From: Sambucus nigra | Taxonomy: Eukaryota; Streptophyta; Magnoliopsida; Dipsacales; Adoxaceae | Length of the DNA: 64,000 nt | Assembly (NCBI GenBank): GCA_949130495.1 | Contig: OX422207.1 | Location: forward strand, 709,066,456 to 709,130,455 | Direction of reading: 5' to 3' | Shown here: piece after piece, positions 9,662-22,556 of the stretch | Position numbering within the stretch: the stretch's first letter is position 1 | How the letters are laid out: the number at the start of each line of letters is the position of its first letter | The notes under the pieces: model-generated | What the model was told of the DNA's origin: nothing | The model's input: only the letters and a program-made list of their open reading frames with translations | The model's database searches: none | Translations under genes and position numbers: made by a program

Positions 9662-12600
9662 ATTGAGAGTATAAGAAGAAATGTTTAGGATGCCGACCAC
9701 AGAGAAACTGAAGAAATTATTACCATAAATGGAAGTGATAACAGCTTACGTAACAGTGCTAAAATAAAAGCGGACATGGGAAGAAATGAAACATAGTCGG
9801 AGGTACCGACAATAAAACAATTAATATCGACAAGGAGAAATAATGACACAATACACAGTGGGGAGCTACGATTAGTAATGAGTATGGTCGAAGATAAAGG
9901 GTAAGCCAAACTGAAGAAGTCTAGCATGTTTTTAAGGCTGGGAAATAATCAGAGACCACCAGATGGTATGTGAGGGAAGAATAAAGGAGATTCTCACAAC
10001 ATTTGGGAAATAAAAAATAAAACATCTAAAAAATGTTACAGGAGGTGTAGGCATAGCTGAGTACTTTAACCAAAATGGGGAGTGGATAGAGTTGTGGGAA
10101 CACACATGTGCTATTGCTCACTAGTGGTGTATTAAGAATAATCCCATGTGGATTCGTTTTATGGCGTGAATGTGGAAACTCGTGTAATCTCAAAAAATGT
10201 TTGGATATAAATATATAACATGGTAACTCCATATTGAGTTTAAAAAATGTGTGGTCAATTGAAAATTCAAGTAAATTTGTTAAGAAGTGGTATTTCGGGG
10301 GAAAAATAAGCCTGGGGGGGGGAGGGAAACTAAGTAAATGGAAGAAAATAATGAGTGTGTGGAAATAGGATTTATGGAGGATGGGAACCATGAGAATAAC
10401 TATGGTGGTAGCTAGTGAAAGTATAGAAAAGGTTAACGAATGGGCATATTCCCTATTTTATCTAGGTGAAATGAGTGGAGTGGAGATGTTGAAAAAGTTT
10501 TCAGAAACTACTAATGCTTTTGAAATGCCAAATTCCGCACTTAATATGGATATTTAAGTTGTGAGAGGGGACGAGTAGTTAGAGTTTTGTAGATATAATA
10601 GCCTTATTAGTGTCAGTATAGTGAAAACACAAGGGAATGAACGAGTTGTGATGTTGAGGAAAGGTAGGAGGACGGGTGGGAAAGGGATGTGTGGGATAGT
10701 GATTCAGAAAGATGGGTGGAGGACATAATATGGGGCCTTAGTAAGGTTGCATGGTTTCTTACGAAAGGAATGCGATTAAGGCAATGATGTTATTCGAGAA
10801 AATAAAAAAAGCAATGGAGGTGGAACATTAGGGAGTCTGGGGGGGATCAGTTCTCACTATTACTAATGAATAGGAAGGACAATGAACTTATGAGACTTGG
10901 GTGCTCTATTAAGATGAGGGAAGGGAAGGGAGTTAGGGGAGAGAGAAGGAAGTGGGGGAGGAAAATGATATTTTATGAAGATACGCATTATCTTATGAAA
11001 TGTGAGGGGTCTTAATGATCTTGAGAAACGTGGTAGTATTAGTGGTGCCATTTCTAGGTGCAGACAAAATATTTTATGCCTTCGGGAATTAAATATGAGT
11101 CATGTCAATAGAGAGATAGATATATACACTTGATGGGTGGTCATGGGGTGTAATTGATTAGTATGGATGATAAGGGTGCATCGAATGATGTGATTATAAT
11201 ACGGGATTTGAGAGTCGTTGAAAATGTGTAGAGTATGGTAAGAAATTATTCATTGTCATTTTTATTTAAGAATGTGGAGGGTTGTTTACTTGTTACTTTT
11301 AAGGGATTCATGGAACAGTTCAAGATGCTAGTAGGTGGGAATTATGGGAGGAGTCAGAGGTGTCAGTGAGGTTTGGGGAGTTCCTGGATGTATAAGGAAC
11401 TTTAATGTAGTGAGATTTTCTTTGAAGAGGGGAGGGGGGTGTCGGGGGGGGGGGTAAATAATCGTTACATGAGGGATTTTATATATTTTATTGATGAGAT
11501 GGACTTATGGATCATCCACTAGCAAGTGGCCGGTTCACATGATCTAGATATATAGATAACACTTCCCTATCTCGCCTAGACCATTTTCTAGTTTCTCATG
11601 TATGGGATGACCAATTCCTAAGCGTAATCAAACCTTGCTTTCCTATGGTAAATTATAATTACATCTCAGTTCTTATATAGTATGGGTCATGGGGAGAAGG
11701 GAGGAACCCATTTAGATTTAGGAATATGCGTCTTAAAGAGGATCGTTTCATGTACAGGGTGAAGGAGTGGTGGTAAGGATATGTGGTTGAGAAAAATTCC
11801 AGCTTCATTTTCGCAAGGAAACGTGGGTTCAAAGGAAGATATTAAATGATAGAAGACATGTTTGGAAATGTGAGTGACACAACCGTGAGGTTTATGGAGG
11901 AAGTTAGAATATGGAATAAAAAGAAGGGAAGGGAGAGCTTTCAGGGAAGGAGAAGATGCCGAGGGAGGACAGAAACGAGAGATCAAGAGAAGACTGATTT
12001 AGGAAGAGATTAGTTGGCGAAAAAAGTTTCGAACACTGTGGTTAAGTGAGAGAGGTAAGAACACCAAATTATTTCATAAGAGGGCTAATTCTCATTGTCC
12101 CTTTAATCACATTGGGAAGAACCTAGTGGAAAGGGAGGAGTTTGAAAAAGTAAATGAGAACATGGGATATATATTAATTTCACGAGGATCTATATAAAGA
12201 AGATGGGGCATGGCATCCTAATTTGGATGGGACCAAGATAAGGAGCATTTCTGGGGATGACAATGAGATATTAGATGGGTAATTTATGAAGGATGAGGTC
12301 TTGAAACTTTTCAGTATTATTGCTCAGTAGTGAGAGAGGATGTTATGACATTCTTGTTCAAGTTCTATTATAGAGGCTAATTTTCGAGAATTCTTAATGC
12401 GACATCAAAAACCTTGATTCCTAAGATAGAGGGTTCAATAGATGTTTAAGATTTCAAACCAATTAGTCTGATTAGGAGTTTATATAAACTTCTTGACAAT
12501 TTAATATCAGTCAGACTTAGGAGGGTTATTAATCCACTCATTTCAGAATCATTGAATGCTTTCGTGGGAGGAAGGAACATCCTCGATAGAGTCTTGATAG

Positions 12601-14688
12601 CTAATGAGTGTGTGGAGACAAGGGTAAGTAGTGGGGATCTTGAAATTATATGCAAATTAAACATTGAGAATGCATAGGATCACTGAAATTGTGGTTTTAT
12701 ATTAAACTTACTAGAGGGAATGGTTATTTAAGATAAGTGACATTGTTGATTCTAGAGATGCATCTCATCAATCAAATTCTCAATTATGATTAATGGGATT
12801 TCAAATGGGTTCTTTTCCAGCTCACACAACCTTTAGTAGGGAGAACCTCTGTCTCCCTTTATTTTAATCTTTATGATAGAGGCTTTAAGTAGTATATTGA
12901 GTCATGTGGTATCAGCAGGGCTGATCAACATATTTATGATTGGGAATTCGAACACAAATTCGATTGGGGTATCCCATTTGTTATGTGCAAATAATAGATT
13001 TATTTTTTGAAACATGAAAGAGGGCTAGGTGAGATCTCTATGACTTCTACTGAGTACTTCGATAGAGTGTTGTGGGTACGTATTAATGCCATAAAGTGTG
13101 AAATGATTCAGGTATAGGTAAGGGAGTATGTGGGTAGTCTGGTAAGAATTCTTCGATGTAGGGTGGTTTATCTCCCTTTAATATATCTCCGATTTTCCTT
13201 AGAGTCAAAGTATAAGATGATATCTATATGGTATCCGGTTCAGGAGAGGGTAAAAAGGAGATTGTCGGGATGGAAAAATTATTATATGTTAAAGTGTTGG
13301 AGGTTAACATTGATAAAAAATAGTCTGTCGAGTCAGCTAACTTACCTTTTATCCATTTTACCATTACCACGTTCATTAAGTAAGTTGATGGAGAAGATGA
13401 TGAGACATTTTCTCTGTAGAGGTAATAAAGATAGTTTATTTATTGTCTAGTGGGTTCGAAGGAAGTGTGAAAGCTGATTCAGGAGGGGAATGAGGAATTG
13501 AAGAAGCTTAAGTATTTTAATAAAGTGATTTAAGGTAAATGGATGTAGAGATTCTCATGTGAGGCTCCTAGTTCATGGAGTAAAGTGGTGGTAGCCAGGG
13601 GGATATACGCATCTTGGTTGAGGATCAGGAGTGGGGTGCTTTTCTAATGGGGAGGGGTTATGGAAGCATACTTTGAAAGGTTGGGGAATTTCTATAAATA
13701 CATGGAGTTTCATTTGGGGATCGATAATATAATTATATTCTTAAAGGATAGATAGGAAAAGAATGGATCGCTAGAGGATAATATCCTAAGATATTTAACA
13801 GTAGAAGGAATAAGGATAAAATGATAGTTGATAGTATGACGATGCTTAGCATTGAATCTTGTGGTATCCAAAATTTGGAGGACATGTGTGGGACTATGAA
13901 TTAAAGGAGGCTGAGGCATTCTTCAACTTGTTCGGAACAAAGCTTATTCCATCTGGAGGAGAAGATGACCCGAGATTGGTGTCAGGTAGGAGGGGGACTT
14001 TCACGGTGAAAGCTTATTATTTGATTTTGAGAAGAAGAATTTTACCTCTCCATGGAATGATATTTGAAAGTGGAAGGTTCCTACTAAAGTTATGCTCTTT
14101 GATTCAACCGCGACCAAACAAATAATATTGATGGCCATGGTTCTTACGATGAGGAGACAAGCGATAGCTAATCGATGTTTGTTGTTTGAGGAGGTGGACG
14201 ATACATCTAAGCACCTACTCTATCATTGTTAGGTGACGATAGGTCTCAAGGATGTCTTCTTAGCCCTTAGCCGAATTCATGGGTTTTGACCAAATTAGTG
14301 AGGGCACTGTTAGAGTCATGAAACCCCCCCAAGGGATGGAAAAGAGTTAGAAAACTTTGGAGACTGGTCCCATATTGTATTTTTAGACGATTTGGCAGGA
14401 AATAAATTCAAGATGTTTTGAAGGAAAGGAAATGAAGTTGCTCCATATTGACTACGATACTTATTTATTAGTCCACTGCTGATTTCGTACAAGGAAAGCC
14501 ATAACACACTTATTCATATTTTTTTGGACTCTTTGGCGGAGATGCATCGAGCTATGTAGTATAGGAAAATGTCGAGGGGAGGTCTTTACTGGGTACATTA
14601 TTTCCTTGGTTCTTGTGTAGACATCCTCTATACGAGTTTCGCTGCCTTGGAGGGCCTTTTATAAAATCATTTGCTTATAAAAAAAATA
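9662..14688 (+). mobile_element. L1-type LINE (LINE E), decayed
   Basis: Read on the plus strand, an ORF1-like region (about 9940-10900) precedes an endonuclease start at about 10970. Reverse transcriptase follows (about 12000-13450), then a zinc-binding C-terminus (about 13860-14280). The 3' end is an A-rich tail TTATAAAAAAAATA at about 14678-14688, as in non-LTR elements. The 5' boundary is uncertain; it may begin right at the copia LTR edge. No target duplication was found. Stops occur throughout. Confidence 0.75.
10970..14640 (+). pseudogene. LINE E ORF2 pseudogene: endonuclease, reverse transcriptase, zf-RVT
   Basis: The endonuclease start reads NVRGLNDLEKRG and NILCLRE (about 11000-11090), the usual L1 opening. 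Reverse transcriptase segments include [30 protein letters not shown] and [12 protein letters not shown] (about 12400-12600). The active-site box that should read F/Y-A-D-D is CANN at 12984-12995, so both catalytic aspartates are changed. A later open segment (13130-13450) has ERVKRRLSGWKNYY, and 13859-14120 has the GTFTVKAYY block of the zf-RVT linker. The protein would nick DNA and copy LINE RNA at the nick. Many stops and lost catalytic residues show it is dead. Confidence 0.8.
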
Positions 14689-15979
14689 TTTTATTGTTTT
14701 GATAATTGTTTTATTGCTTTTAAGTTTGGTGATATTTGATTATTTTTTAGAGAAAAATTGTAATAAAGGTAACTTGAATAGTATTTTCATTGTTTAGTGT
14801 GAAAATCATAGTAAAAAAAAACATATGTATTAACGTGTAAATAAGAAGTTAGGGCTTTGGAGACTTACTTTATGCCAATTAGAAAGAAGAATGGACGACG
14901 TTTCACAAGAAAGGTTAGTCCAATAAATATGGTTCACATATGTTTTTATACATGAGGGATCTTAGCGTTTATTTTATGATAATAATGGTTGTAATGTAAA
15001 ACTATTTTGACACGGGACTCAAGTGTATGAGCACCTATTTATTACTATATTGATCTGAAATTAATATTCATCATTTGAACGTCATATATGTTAAGAATTT
15101 TTTTTCCAAATTTATCCTACTAAAATTGATGAAAGCTTTTGGTTGCAAGATATACTATTAGATAATTATTCTCTTATAAGGATCATTCAAATGGGTAACT
15201 TTGTAATTTCACTTTAGTTATACTATATTTGAAAGTTAATTATTAATTTGAATAAGCTAAAAAGGAAAGCAAAACAATTAATTTGGGTAAGAAACATTCT
15301 TGTTTGGTAAATAGACCTCAAATAATACTTAATCGGGGTTGCGTGCCATTATGGCTAGTGGTTCTCTCTTTTCCCACCAGAATAAGACTCGAATTTGTTA
15401 TCCAAATCTTACATAAGGGTGTCTTTGATTAGGAACATTTGTCACAAGAAAAAAAAATCTATATTTATGAAATCTGGGTTTTTAAATAAAATAACAATCC
15501 CTATTTATTTCATTGACACAAAATTCACTTGTTAAACAAATTTTTTTTTACATTTCCTACTTTTATTTTATTACCTTCCTAAAAGAAATTATTTCCAAGA
15601 CAAATTTCCTTTGTTTAGCCCATATAAACTATTAGATGTCAATATCTTTACACATACAATTAAAGAAATAAATACAAATTTTACCTTGGCAAAAATTTAC
15701 TTGGATTTTTTTTTTCCTTTTTCATCTTTTCTATCAAAGAAATGTAAGTTATTAATTTCGATAATTGTACTTAAACTTATAATCTAATCACTAATATTAT
15801 CCTGACACTATATAATGTGCCAAATCAATATATTAGCAACTCCAACCCCATGTGGTCGGAGTTTAACATGACATATAAAAAAAAAGGTAAAAGTAGATAA
15901 AAAGATTATACTTTGCAAAACAATAATGAGGAACCGGGGGGGGCCCATGATTCTGCCAAAGAAGGATGTAACAAAATTC
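14689..15979. other. Intergenic DNA downstream of the peptide gene
   Basis: AT-rich, with no open frame of recognisable origin and no LTR or terminal repeat that I could pair. Since the peptide gene is on the minus strand, its 3' untranslated region should lie at the right end of this stretch. I could not fix a polyadenylation signal. Short A and T runs are frequent. Confidence 0.5.
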
Positions 15980-16219
15980 CTAGTGACCTTTTCCTCTTAC
16001 ATTGGGGCCAGAATATGCTTGGGTGGTTGTAGTTGTAGAAATGGCCTTTGAAGTAGATGAATGATTGCGTCCCAAATACTTTGGATTGAAGGTTTGTTTG
16101 GTTGAGTTAAATTGCGGCATATGAGTATGTTTCAGATGCCTAGATCCTTCAACGTCGATTGAGTTCAATAGGACAAAGATGAAGATGATGAATGAAACAA
16201 GAAATTTAAGGTGTCTCAT
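15980..16219 (-). CDS. PIP-like (PAMP-induced peptide family) secreted peptide precursor
   Basis: A 79-residue intronless frame. The N-terminus is a signal peptide: MRHLK, then a hydrophobic core LVSFIIFIFVLLNSIDV, with likely cleavage near VEG/SR at residues 25-27. A polar, variable middle rich in Ser, Thr and His follows. The protein ends in SGPNVRGKGH followed directly by the stop. This matches the C-terminal SGPxxxGxGH motif of plant PIP/PIP-like precursors, small apoplastic signals that amplify immunity through leucine-rich receptor kinases. The fourth motif residue is Asn where Ser is common. The start context is AAACCATG (A at -3). It is the only intact, family-like host gene in the window. 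Function is inferred from the motif; a pseudogene or a related SGP-type peptide cannot be excluded. Confidence 0.75.
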   Translation of the reverse strand: MRHLKFLVSFIIFIFVLLNSIDVEGSRHLKHTHMPQFNSTKQTFNPKYLGRNHSSTSKAISTTTTTQAYSGPNVRGKGH

Positions 16220-16284
16220 GGTTTACTGCAATAGTTGGCTTTTGCTGCTTAAGCTGACCTATTTATCATCTCACATATACAGAC

Positions 16285-16292
16285 ATATATAG
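16285..16292 (-). promoter_or_regulatory. Probable TATA box of the peptide gene
   Basis: The minus strand reads CACTATATATGTC about 66-73 bases before the ATG at 16219, a reasonable TATA position for a short 5' leader. No transcription start was measured. Confidence 0.5.
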
Positions 16293-16321
16293 TGAACAGG
16301 AACGAGATGCTATCATACCAG

Positions 16322-16440
16322 TTGACTCTGAGATGGATTCTGTCGGTATTAACTTCGAACAATATATTTGTTTATTTTTATTCGTGGAATGAAGTTTATT
16401 TCCCTCAAATTTGTAAACCCATTCCGAGGGAACTTTGACT
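16322..16440 (-). promoter_or_regulatory. Two W-box cores upstream of the peptide gene
   Basis: TTGACT occurs at 16322-16327 and 16435-16440, about 105 and 216 bases upstream of the ATG. TTGAC(C/T) is the WRKY factor binding core and WRKY factors mediate defence induction, so the sites would suit a PAMP-induced peptide gene. Six-base cores also occur by chance, so this is suggestive only. Confidence 0.35.
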
Positions 16441-17864
16441 ATAAAATCGGCCCATGTGCACAACGATGATTACCCCGAGGATTTCACCGCAATGTCATCT
16501 CTTCACCAAAAAATAATTTCCCATCTCAAACATGTCACGGACGTTAAGAACACCTCTTTTATTATTTCATGACAGCACAAGAAATTTTTATATTTATTTT
16601 GTTAAGATTCATGGCATGACATATATATATTTTTTAACATTCAAAATGGACCACTATCATTTTTCTCTCAAAGCATTTTCTCTCCCGAACCAATTTTTTG
16701 TCAATCGTTCTCTCACTCAAAACTCAAAATAAACTTTCCATTCAAACTCTATACAAACTTTACCAATAAATTACCATATTAATTATTGAAACAACATAAG
16801 TCATTGAAGTTACCCTATTGGAATTATTACAACCAATGGTGGTATTAACAATGGGTATGCCAACACTAAAACTAATGAAAATAGTCCAAATAATATGTTT
16901 GAGGTGATTTTAACCCTTTAACCCCACAAAAAAATTAAATCCGAACACAAATTTATTGTGGTTGGTATTGGGCTCCCGGAGAAGATGGTGTTTTTCAGGG
17001 TGATCCTACCAAATCACTAAAGTAATTTTCTTAAAGTAAAAACTTCATCAGGGGTATTTACCCCGGCTTAGTGTCCTTAAGTTGCTCTAATGACACCGAT
17101 TTAGTGTCATGATTTTGTTGTAATTATCCCAACCTAACGAATGCCAAAATTTTCTGATTCAATCAAACACCATTCAGAAAGTTTACCCTGAGTTAATGTC
17201 TTTTATTCGTTGTAAAATCCCTAAAATTAACAATGTTTGCTCGGGACAAATGTAGCGAATTGAGCCCACTGTTAATTTCTCATACTTAATTTGGTTCGCG
17301 GCAAATATGACGAATGTTGAGTCTTTAATCGGAGTCGGGATACCGAACCACTCGGTTATCAATTACGTTTTTGTACACAATGATTTATTGACCATGTGGT
17401 GTTTTCTCGACCTATGAGGGGTATTAAACATTTTTCGCATAAAAAACTAACACATTATTGTTGTTTAACATGTTTTACATAACTTTAACATACTTTTCAA
17501 GGGTTTAACATATTTTTCATAGATTTAACAATGTGTGTTATATATATTTATTGTATAATGAACAATATATTATATATGTTTCAATGACTAACATCCTGCT
17601 TGTATGGTGTTGGATAATGATCTAATGAAGATCTTTGAAGCTTTGGAGGTTTAGATAATGAAAATTTAACAGAAGAGGTTTAGAGAAAGAGGAAAAGTTC
17701 ACAAATAAAAATTGTCAACTATAAATAGTTGGGTACCCTTTGGTGGTATTATCGAGTAAGAAGTGAAAGTATTTTGTATTACGTAACTATTTTTATCTTA
17801 TGCTATTATGGAGTAAAAGAATAGGATATCCATAGTCTTACCCTTGTCTCAAATTGAATGTTAG
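16441..17864. other. Intergenic DNA between peptide gene and retrotransposon A
   Basis: No gene recognised. The stretch from about 16960 to 17400 is less AT-rich and has several short inverted words around TTAGTGTC, but I could not place it in a family. A 20-base tandem repeat lies at 17421-17540. The remainder is AT-rich without features. Confidence 0.5.
17421..17540. repeat. Minisatellite, 20-bp unit, about six copies
   Basis: Units start at 17421, 17441, 17461, 17481, 17501 and 17521 with an exact 20-base period. The core is TTTAACAT followed by a T-rich tail and CAT or CAA. The second unit is the most diverged. No coding potential. Confidence 0.75.
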
Positions 17865-18350
17865 TGTTATAGGTAAAATTTATTCATCTACGTGGACCAA
17901 TGAGAAATTGACACTTGTCTTCCTATGTACTACCCTGGATGGCTTTTTCGGCTCCAGAAGCACTTAGTCGGCCAACAGGGTGACCTCAAGAATACGAACC
18001 ATCAAGAATAACAAAGGTTATTTAGATGGAATAGAGACAAGTACTGAATATCAACAGTCTTCTTTATTGTATACATATGTAAATGCCTTAATATATTAGG
18101 GCATTTCATCTCTTGGGTTCCTAACCAATATAAATGCATGATCTCCCTTAGCTCAAGGGGACGATTCAATCCAGTGCAACCCCACACAATAATAAGTTAT
18201 TGTAATCACCTGAAATAATTTTTACAGTGGAAGTAGGCTTTCCTTATAACTGACCCACTTTAAAAACCTTATTTGTTGTGTGTTTGACTTTTATGTTTAT
18301 CTTTAATTCTTTGTGATTATAAATTTGGACCCCTCCATTTTTATACATCA
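17865..18350 (+). repeat. Element A 5' LTR
   Basis: Pairs with 47523-48010. Shared blocks include AAAATTTATTCATCTACGTG, GCACTTAGTCGGCCA, ATCTCTTGGGTTCCTAAC, TTGTAATCACCTGAAATAAT and ATAAATTTGGACCC. It starts TGTTATAGG and ends ACATCA. A TATA box TATAAATGCATG lies at 18129 and is kept in the other copy at 47787. Confidence 0.85.
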
Positions 18351-18356
18351 ACAAAT

Positions 18357-18375
18357 TGGCGCCGTTTGTGGGAAC
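18357..18375 (+). other. Element A primer-binding site
   Basis: TGGCGCCGTTTGTGGGAAC begins six bases after the LTR. The TGGCGCCGT start is typical of the Tat/Athila branch, where it pairs with the ACGGCGCCA end of a tRNA such as tRNA-Asp. I did not determine the exact tRNA. Confidence 0.7.
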
Positions 18376-18516
18376 AATAGCTTGTCATTGTTCTCTACAT
18401 CTTTTCTTCCTTGTGTTCATCCTGGAAGTTCACCGAGGAATGATAATTGATCCCGAGAGTAGCCTTGCAGCCACAGGTAACAATCCAGAATCATCTGCTC
18501 CCACTAGGGATACGAA
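18376..18516 (+). pseudogene. Element A gag leader and start, cut by insertion B
   Basis: A short open stretch reads MIIDPESSLAATGNNPESSA and then breaks at 18516 where element B begins. The continuation lies at 38346. The five bases before and after B are ACGAA and ATGAA, a probable target duplication with one change. Confidence 0.5.
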
Positions 18517-20786
18517 TGTAACGACCCGATCCGAATTTATAGATTACCCATGAGTCAATCATGTCCGAATCGGACGTTAGGTGTGAAGTGCAGTGAAAAT
18601 ACCTAGATAATATTGCTAGTCGAGTTTTATTTTAAATTAACGCTTCACTTGTTTAACACGTGAGTCCAATTTCAAGATAAACTACGTGTAGGACCCATGG
18701 AAGCACCCCGAGTCCATGTAACCACAGCTACTAACGTAAAATGAGTAAAATACACCTACCTGTATAAACTCCTCAAAATACGAAACAGCACCCAACCTGT
18801 CGTAACTAAGCGAGAGTGTGAGCCTATGCATAGTGTAAATATACAAGCAGTATAGGAAATAACGGCAGCAAAGAATACTCACACACTATAATCACATGCA
18901 TATAAAAATATATATGTATATACATATATGGATATATCTTTGAAAATACATATTCAATGCATTAACAGATTTCTTCCAAAGATTTACTCATCTAAATTAA
19001 TTGACCTTAGTCTTGGAAAGACTTCCCTTGTTCATACTTAGAATTTCTCACTTTGTTTAACACACCCGATATAACACATTAAACCATTACACTTGATTTT
19101 ATTAAAACCATTCATTTACCAAAATTTAACCCCTTTTATTCATTTAAGTATACTTTAGTATTCTCATTGAAAAGTACCATCTCAACACACGCGTACACCA
19201 TGTTAGAAAACACTTGTTCATCATTTGAAACCTTTCAATACATACTTATACAATTCATGGGTTTGACAGCTTAGGTTACTTGACCACCATTTACCCATTT
19301 CACATTACCCTTAACATTAACTTATGGACATCAATAGATTTACACATTTACTTGTCCATTTCACATTTACCTGAATATTATTATACTCATTCAAGTTAGG
19401 TTGTATCAATACATTTACCACACAACCCATTTCCTGACATGTTCATTTTTCTTTTATCTTTTCTCGAAATCTTCCTTTTTACCGTATACTTACACGTGCT
19501 CCACACCGACGTCTATGCGCACCATATGCTCTGGCCGGTGATATAGGGTTTTTCACCAAAGGGCTCTGGGCCTTTATTTCTTATTTCTGGTTTCATTCGA
19601 GTACTTGTTAATGTGTTTAACGTTTTACACATGTCCACATTATTCTACTCCTCTACTTTTACCAGTCCGGAGCCCAAACCCGGACTTAACCGTCCATTTT
19701 TCCCTTTAATACTTGAAAAAATATTTATTTTCTTCTTTAAGTCCATTCTCCAGACACCATGTGATTTATACTAAATTCAATCACGCTTTAGGACTTAATT
19801 CATTTTCACACACCTTCATGTAAAATCATGCTTTAACATTTTTATTCCATAAAATATTCCACTTTCAATAAATTCCCAATTTACCCTTTGTTTATCAAAC
19901 TCACCATTTAGTTCCTTAGAAAGTATTATTTATCAAATGATTATTAGTTTCCCAACCTAACCATTTAAACACCTTTAGCCGTTTTAACACTCGTTCGATA
20001 CCACACTATTACTCAATTCTCACACTTGACACTTTTACACTTCGAATATGTAAAATAACACCTTTACATAACATACTTTAATTTTTCACTCATTCTTTAG
20101 ACCAAAATATCCATTTGTCTCATTAGTTGTTTAGACCCAACACAACTATCCTTAAACTTGCTCATATATTTATTACCAAAATGCTAAAAGTTTATACGCA
20201 CGAGAAAGCAGACTTTAATTACTAAAATCTTACCGAGTGGGTTAAACATATATTCATTCTAGGATTTATAAAATTTGCAACAAACATGCATTGTCCTTTT
20301 ATTCTAAACAAGAATAATAATTCCTTATATTTTTATTCTATAAAAATGTCCACTACTTTATTTGACTAGAAAATATACTATAAAGGCTTTCCCTACATTT
20401 TTATTCCATAAAATGCCCATTATTTTCTTTTACTCAAAAATATTCTAGAATAAAATTTTCTACATTTTTCATTCCATAAAAATGTTTATTATTTCTTTTT
20501 CACTAGAAATATAACAAAATTACATTTCTTACATTTTTCTATAAAAATGTTTATTTCAGTCTATTATGAAAATATATAACATTAATATTTTCTTACATTT
20601 ATATTCCTATAAAAATGTCCATTTTCAGTTTTATTAGAAAATATACACAACAAATATTTTCTACACACATTTTTATTGCATAAAGATATATACTTTCAGA
20701 TTATTAAGAACACATCATAATATCATCAAAAGCCTACCCTTAATCAGCAACAATAATGCTACACTATTCATCAATAGAGTCTTAAT
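18517..20786 (-). repeat. Element B left LTR, first part
   Basis: Aligns collinearly with 34751-36980, from TGTAACGACCCG (versus TGTAACAACCCG) to the CATCAATAGAGTCT block. It is cut at 20786 by LINE C. Similarity varies along its length, from near 95% in the middle to much lower near the start (by eye). It is noncoding, with many repeated words such as ATTTTTATTCCATAAAA. Confidence 0.85.
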
Positions 20787-20819
20787 AACAGGAGAATTAA
20801 AAAATTACTCAGAACTCGT

Positions 20820-22556
20820 CAATTTCCAGCCATAGCCTTGTTAGAACCCAAAGTTGATCAAATAAAAATAACTAATTATCAAATGAAATGGAAGTTCAAC
20901 AATATCTTTTCCAACTAGTCAAATAAGATTCGGTTGCTTTGGAGAAATGATTTTAAAATTCAGATCCTATTCAATTCAGAGCAAATACTATGCCTTAGAA
21001 TTGACATGGACTGTTTAAACACTTCAATATTCATGATTTTAGTATATGCAAAGTGTACTGCTATAGAATGCAGAATATTATGGACTGAAATTGAAAGCAT
21101 CAAATCAACTTTCCCAATAGTTCCTTGGCTTATCATTGGTGACTTTAATGTCGTCTCTAAGGATAAAGAAAAAATAGGTGGAAATCAGTTGGACTTTCAT
21201 TCCATTGAAGATTTTAACGACATGATATCTTCCTGCTCTTTACTAGACTTAGGCAACATAGGTTCTAGATTTACTTGGACTAATAACAGAGTAGAAGGCA
21301 CCATTTTCTATAGGCTGGATAGAGGCTTAGTGAATAATCATTGGATGGCTTTATTCCCTAATTCCTATCTTTTATTTACACAAAACATGTTCAAATCAAT
21401 GTCCCTTACTTCTCTCTGTCAAGAGTGACTTAGATAATTTCCCTAAAACTTTTAAGTTTCAATCTATGTGGTGCATTCAAACAAATGTTAATCAAATCAT
21501 TGCAGATGCATGGTCTATTGAGATTCATACCCCTCCTATGGTAAAATTTGCCCTTAAATTGAAGTTACATAAACCAAAATTGAAAAAATGGAACAAAGAT
21601 AATTTCAAAAATATCTTTAAAATGTTAATGACCTTGAGGATAAAGTAAAAATTAAAGAGCATTCTTTTGAAATCTCTCCAAATAAATCCTCAAGGGTTGA
21701 TTTATATGAAGCTAGAGCTCACTTAAACATTTCTATGCAAAGAGAAGAAACATTTTGGCATTAAAAGAGCCATAAAAATGGCTAAAAGTTGGAGACCTTA
21801 ATATAAAAAATTTCCATGCTTCAGTTGAAGCTAAAAATAGAAAATTGACAATATATAGAATAAAAAATAATGATAATAACTGGAAGACTCTCCTAAAGGT
21901 ATTGAAAACCTTTTTATATCTCATTTCCAACATATATGGACATCTGAGTATAAAGCCATCAACAATGACTTTTTGGATGTAATAGATATGTCTGTTACAG
22001 AAGCTATGAACACTCAGCTTACTGAATTCCCCTCAAAAGCTAAAATCTACAAAGCTATCCAAAATCTTGACTCTACAAGTGCCCCAGGTCCTGATGGATA
22101 TGGTCGTGTATTCTTTATGAAGTTTTGGGAAATTATCAAAATAGATCTAATTAATTCCATTCTTGCAATTTTTGCAGGTGCCGATCTTCCTAGAAGTTGG
22201 TCTACTACTAATATAGATCTAATTCCCAAAATTCATAATCCCAGATCTCGTACTAATTTTAGGCCTATAAGTCTACGTAATTTCTCAAATAAAATTATGT
22301 CAAAAATTCTTAATGATAAACTTTCAACTATTCTCCCTTTTCTCATATCCCCTAATCACAGTGGCTTTGTAAAAGATATAATATACAAGATAATATCCTT
22401 TTATCTCAAGAAATGGTTCAATAAATTAGGAAATAAATTTATGGGAATAATGTCATCATCAAATTAGACATGGAAAAGGCTTATGACAAAGTTTATTGGG
22501 CTTTTCTATGACAAGTACTTAGGAAATTTGGCTTTAATGAGATATTCATAGATATG
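20820..22556 (+). pseudogene. LINE C ORF2, endonuclease and first part of reverse transcriptase
   Basis: The endonuclease part shows WLIIGDFNVVSKDKEKIGG, with the GDFN metal-binding motif, and SRFTWTNNRVEGT (about 21120-21300). Linker stretches follow. The reverse transcriptase begins with SAPGPDGYGRVFF (about 22078), WSTTNIDLIPKI and RPISLRNFSNKIMSKIL, then KLDMEKAYDKVYW near 22460-22500. Frameshifts separate these parts. The reading ends at IDM (22550) where element D is inserted. Confidence 0.85.
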
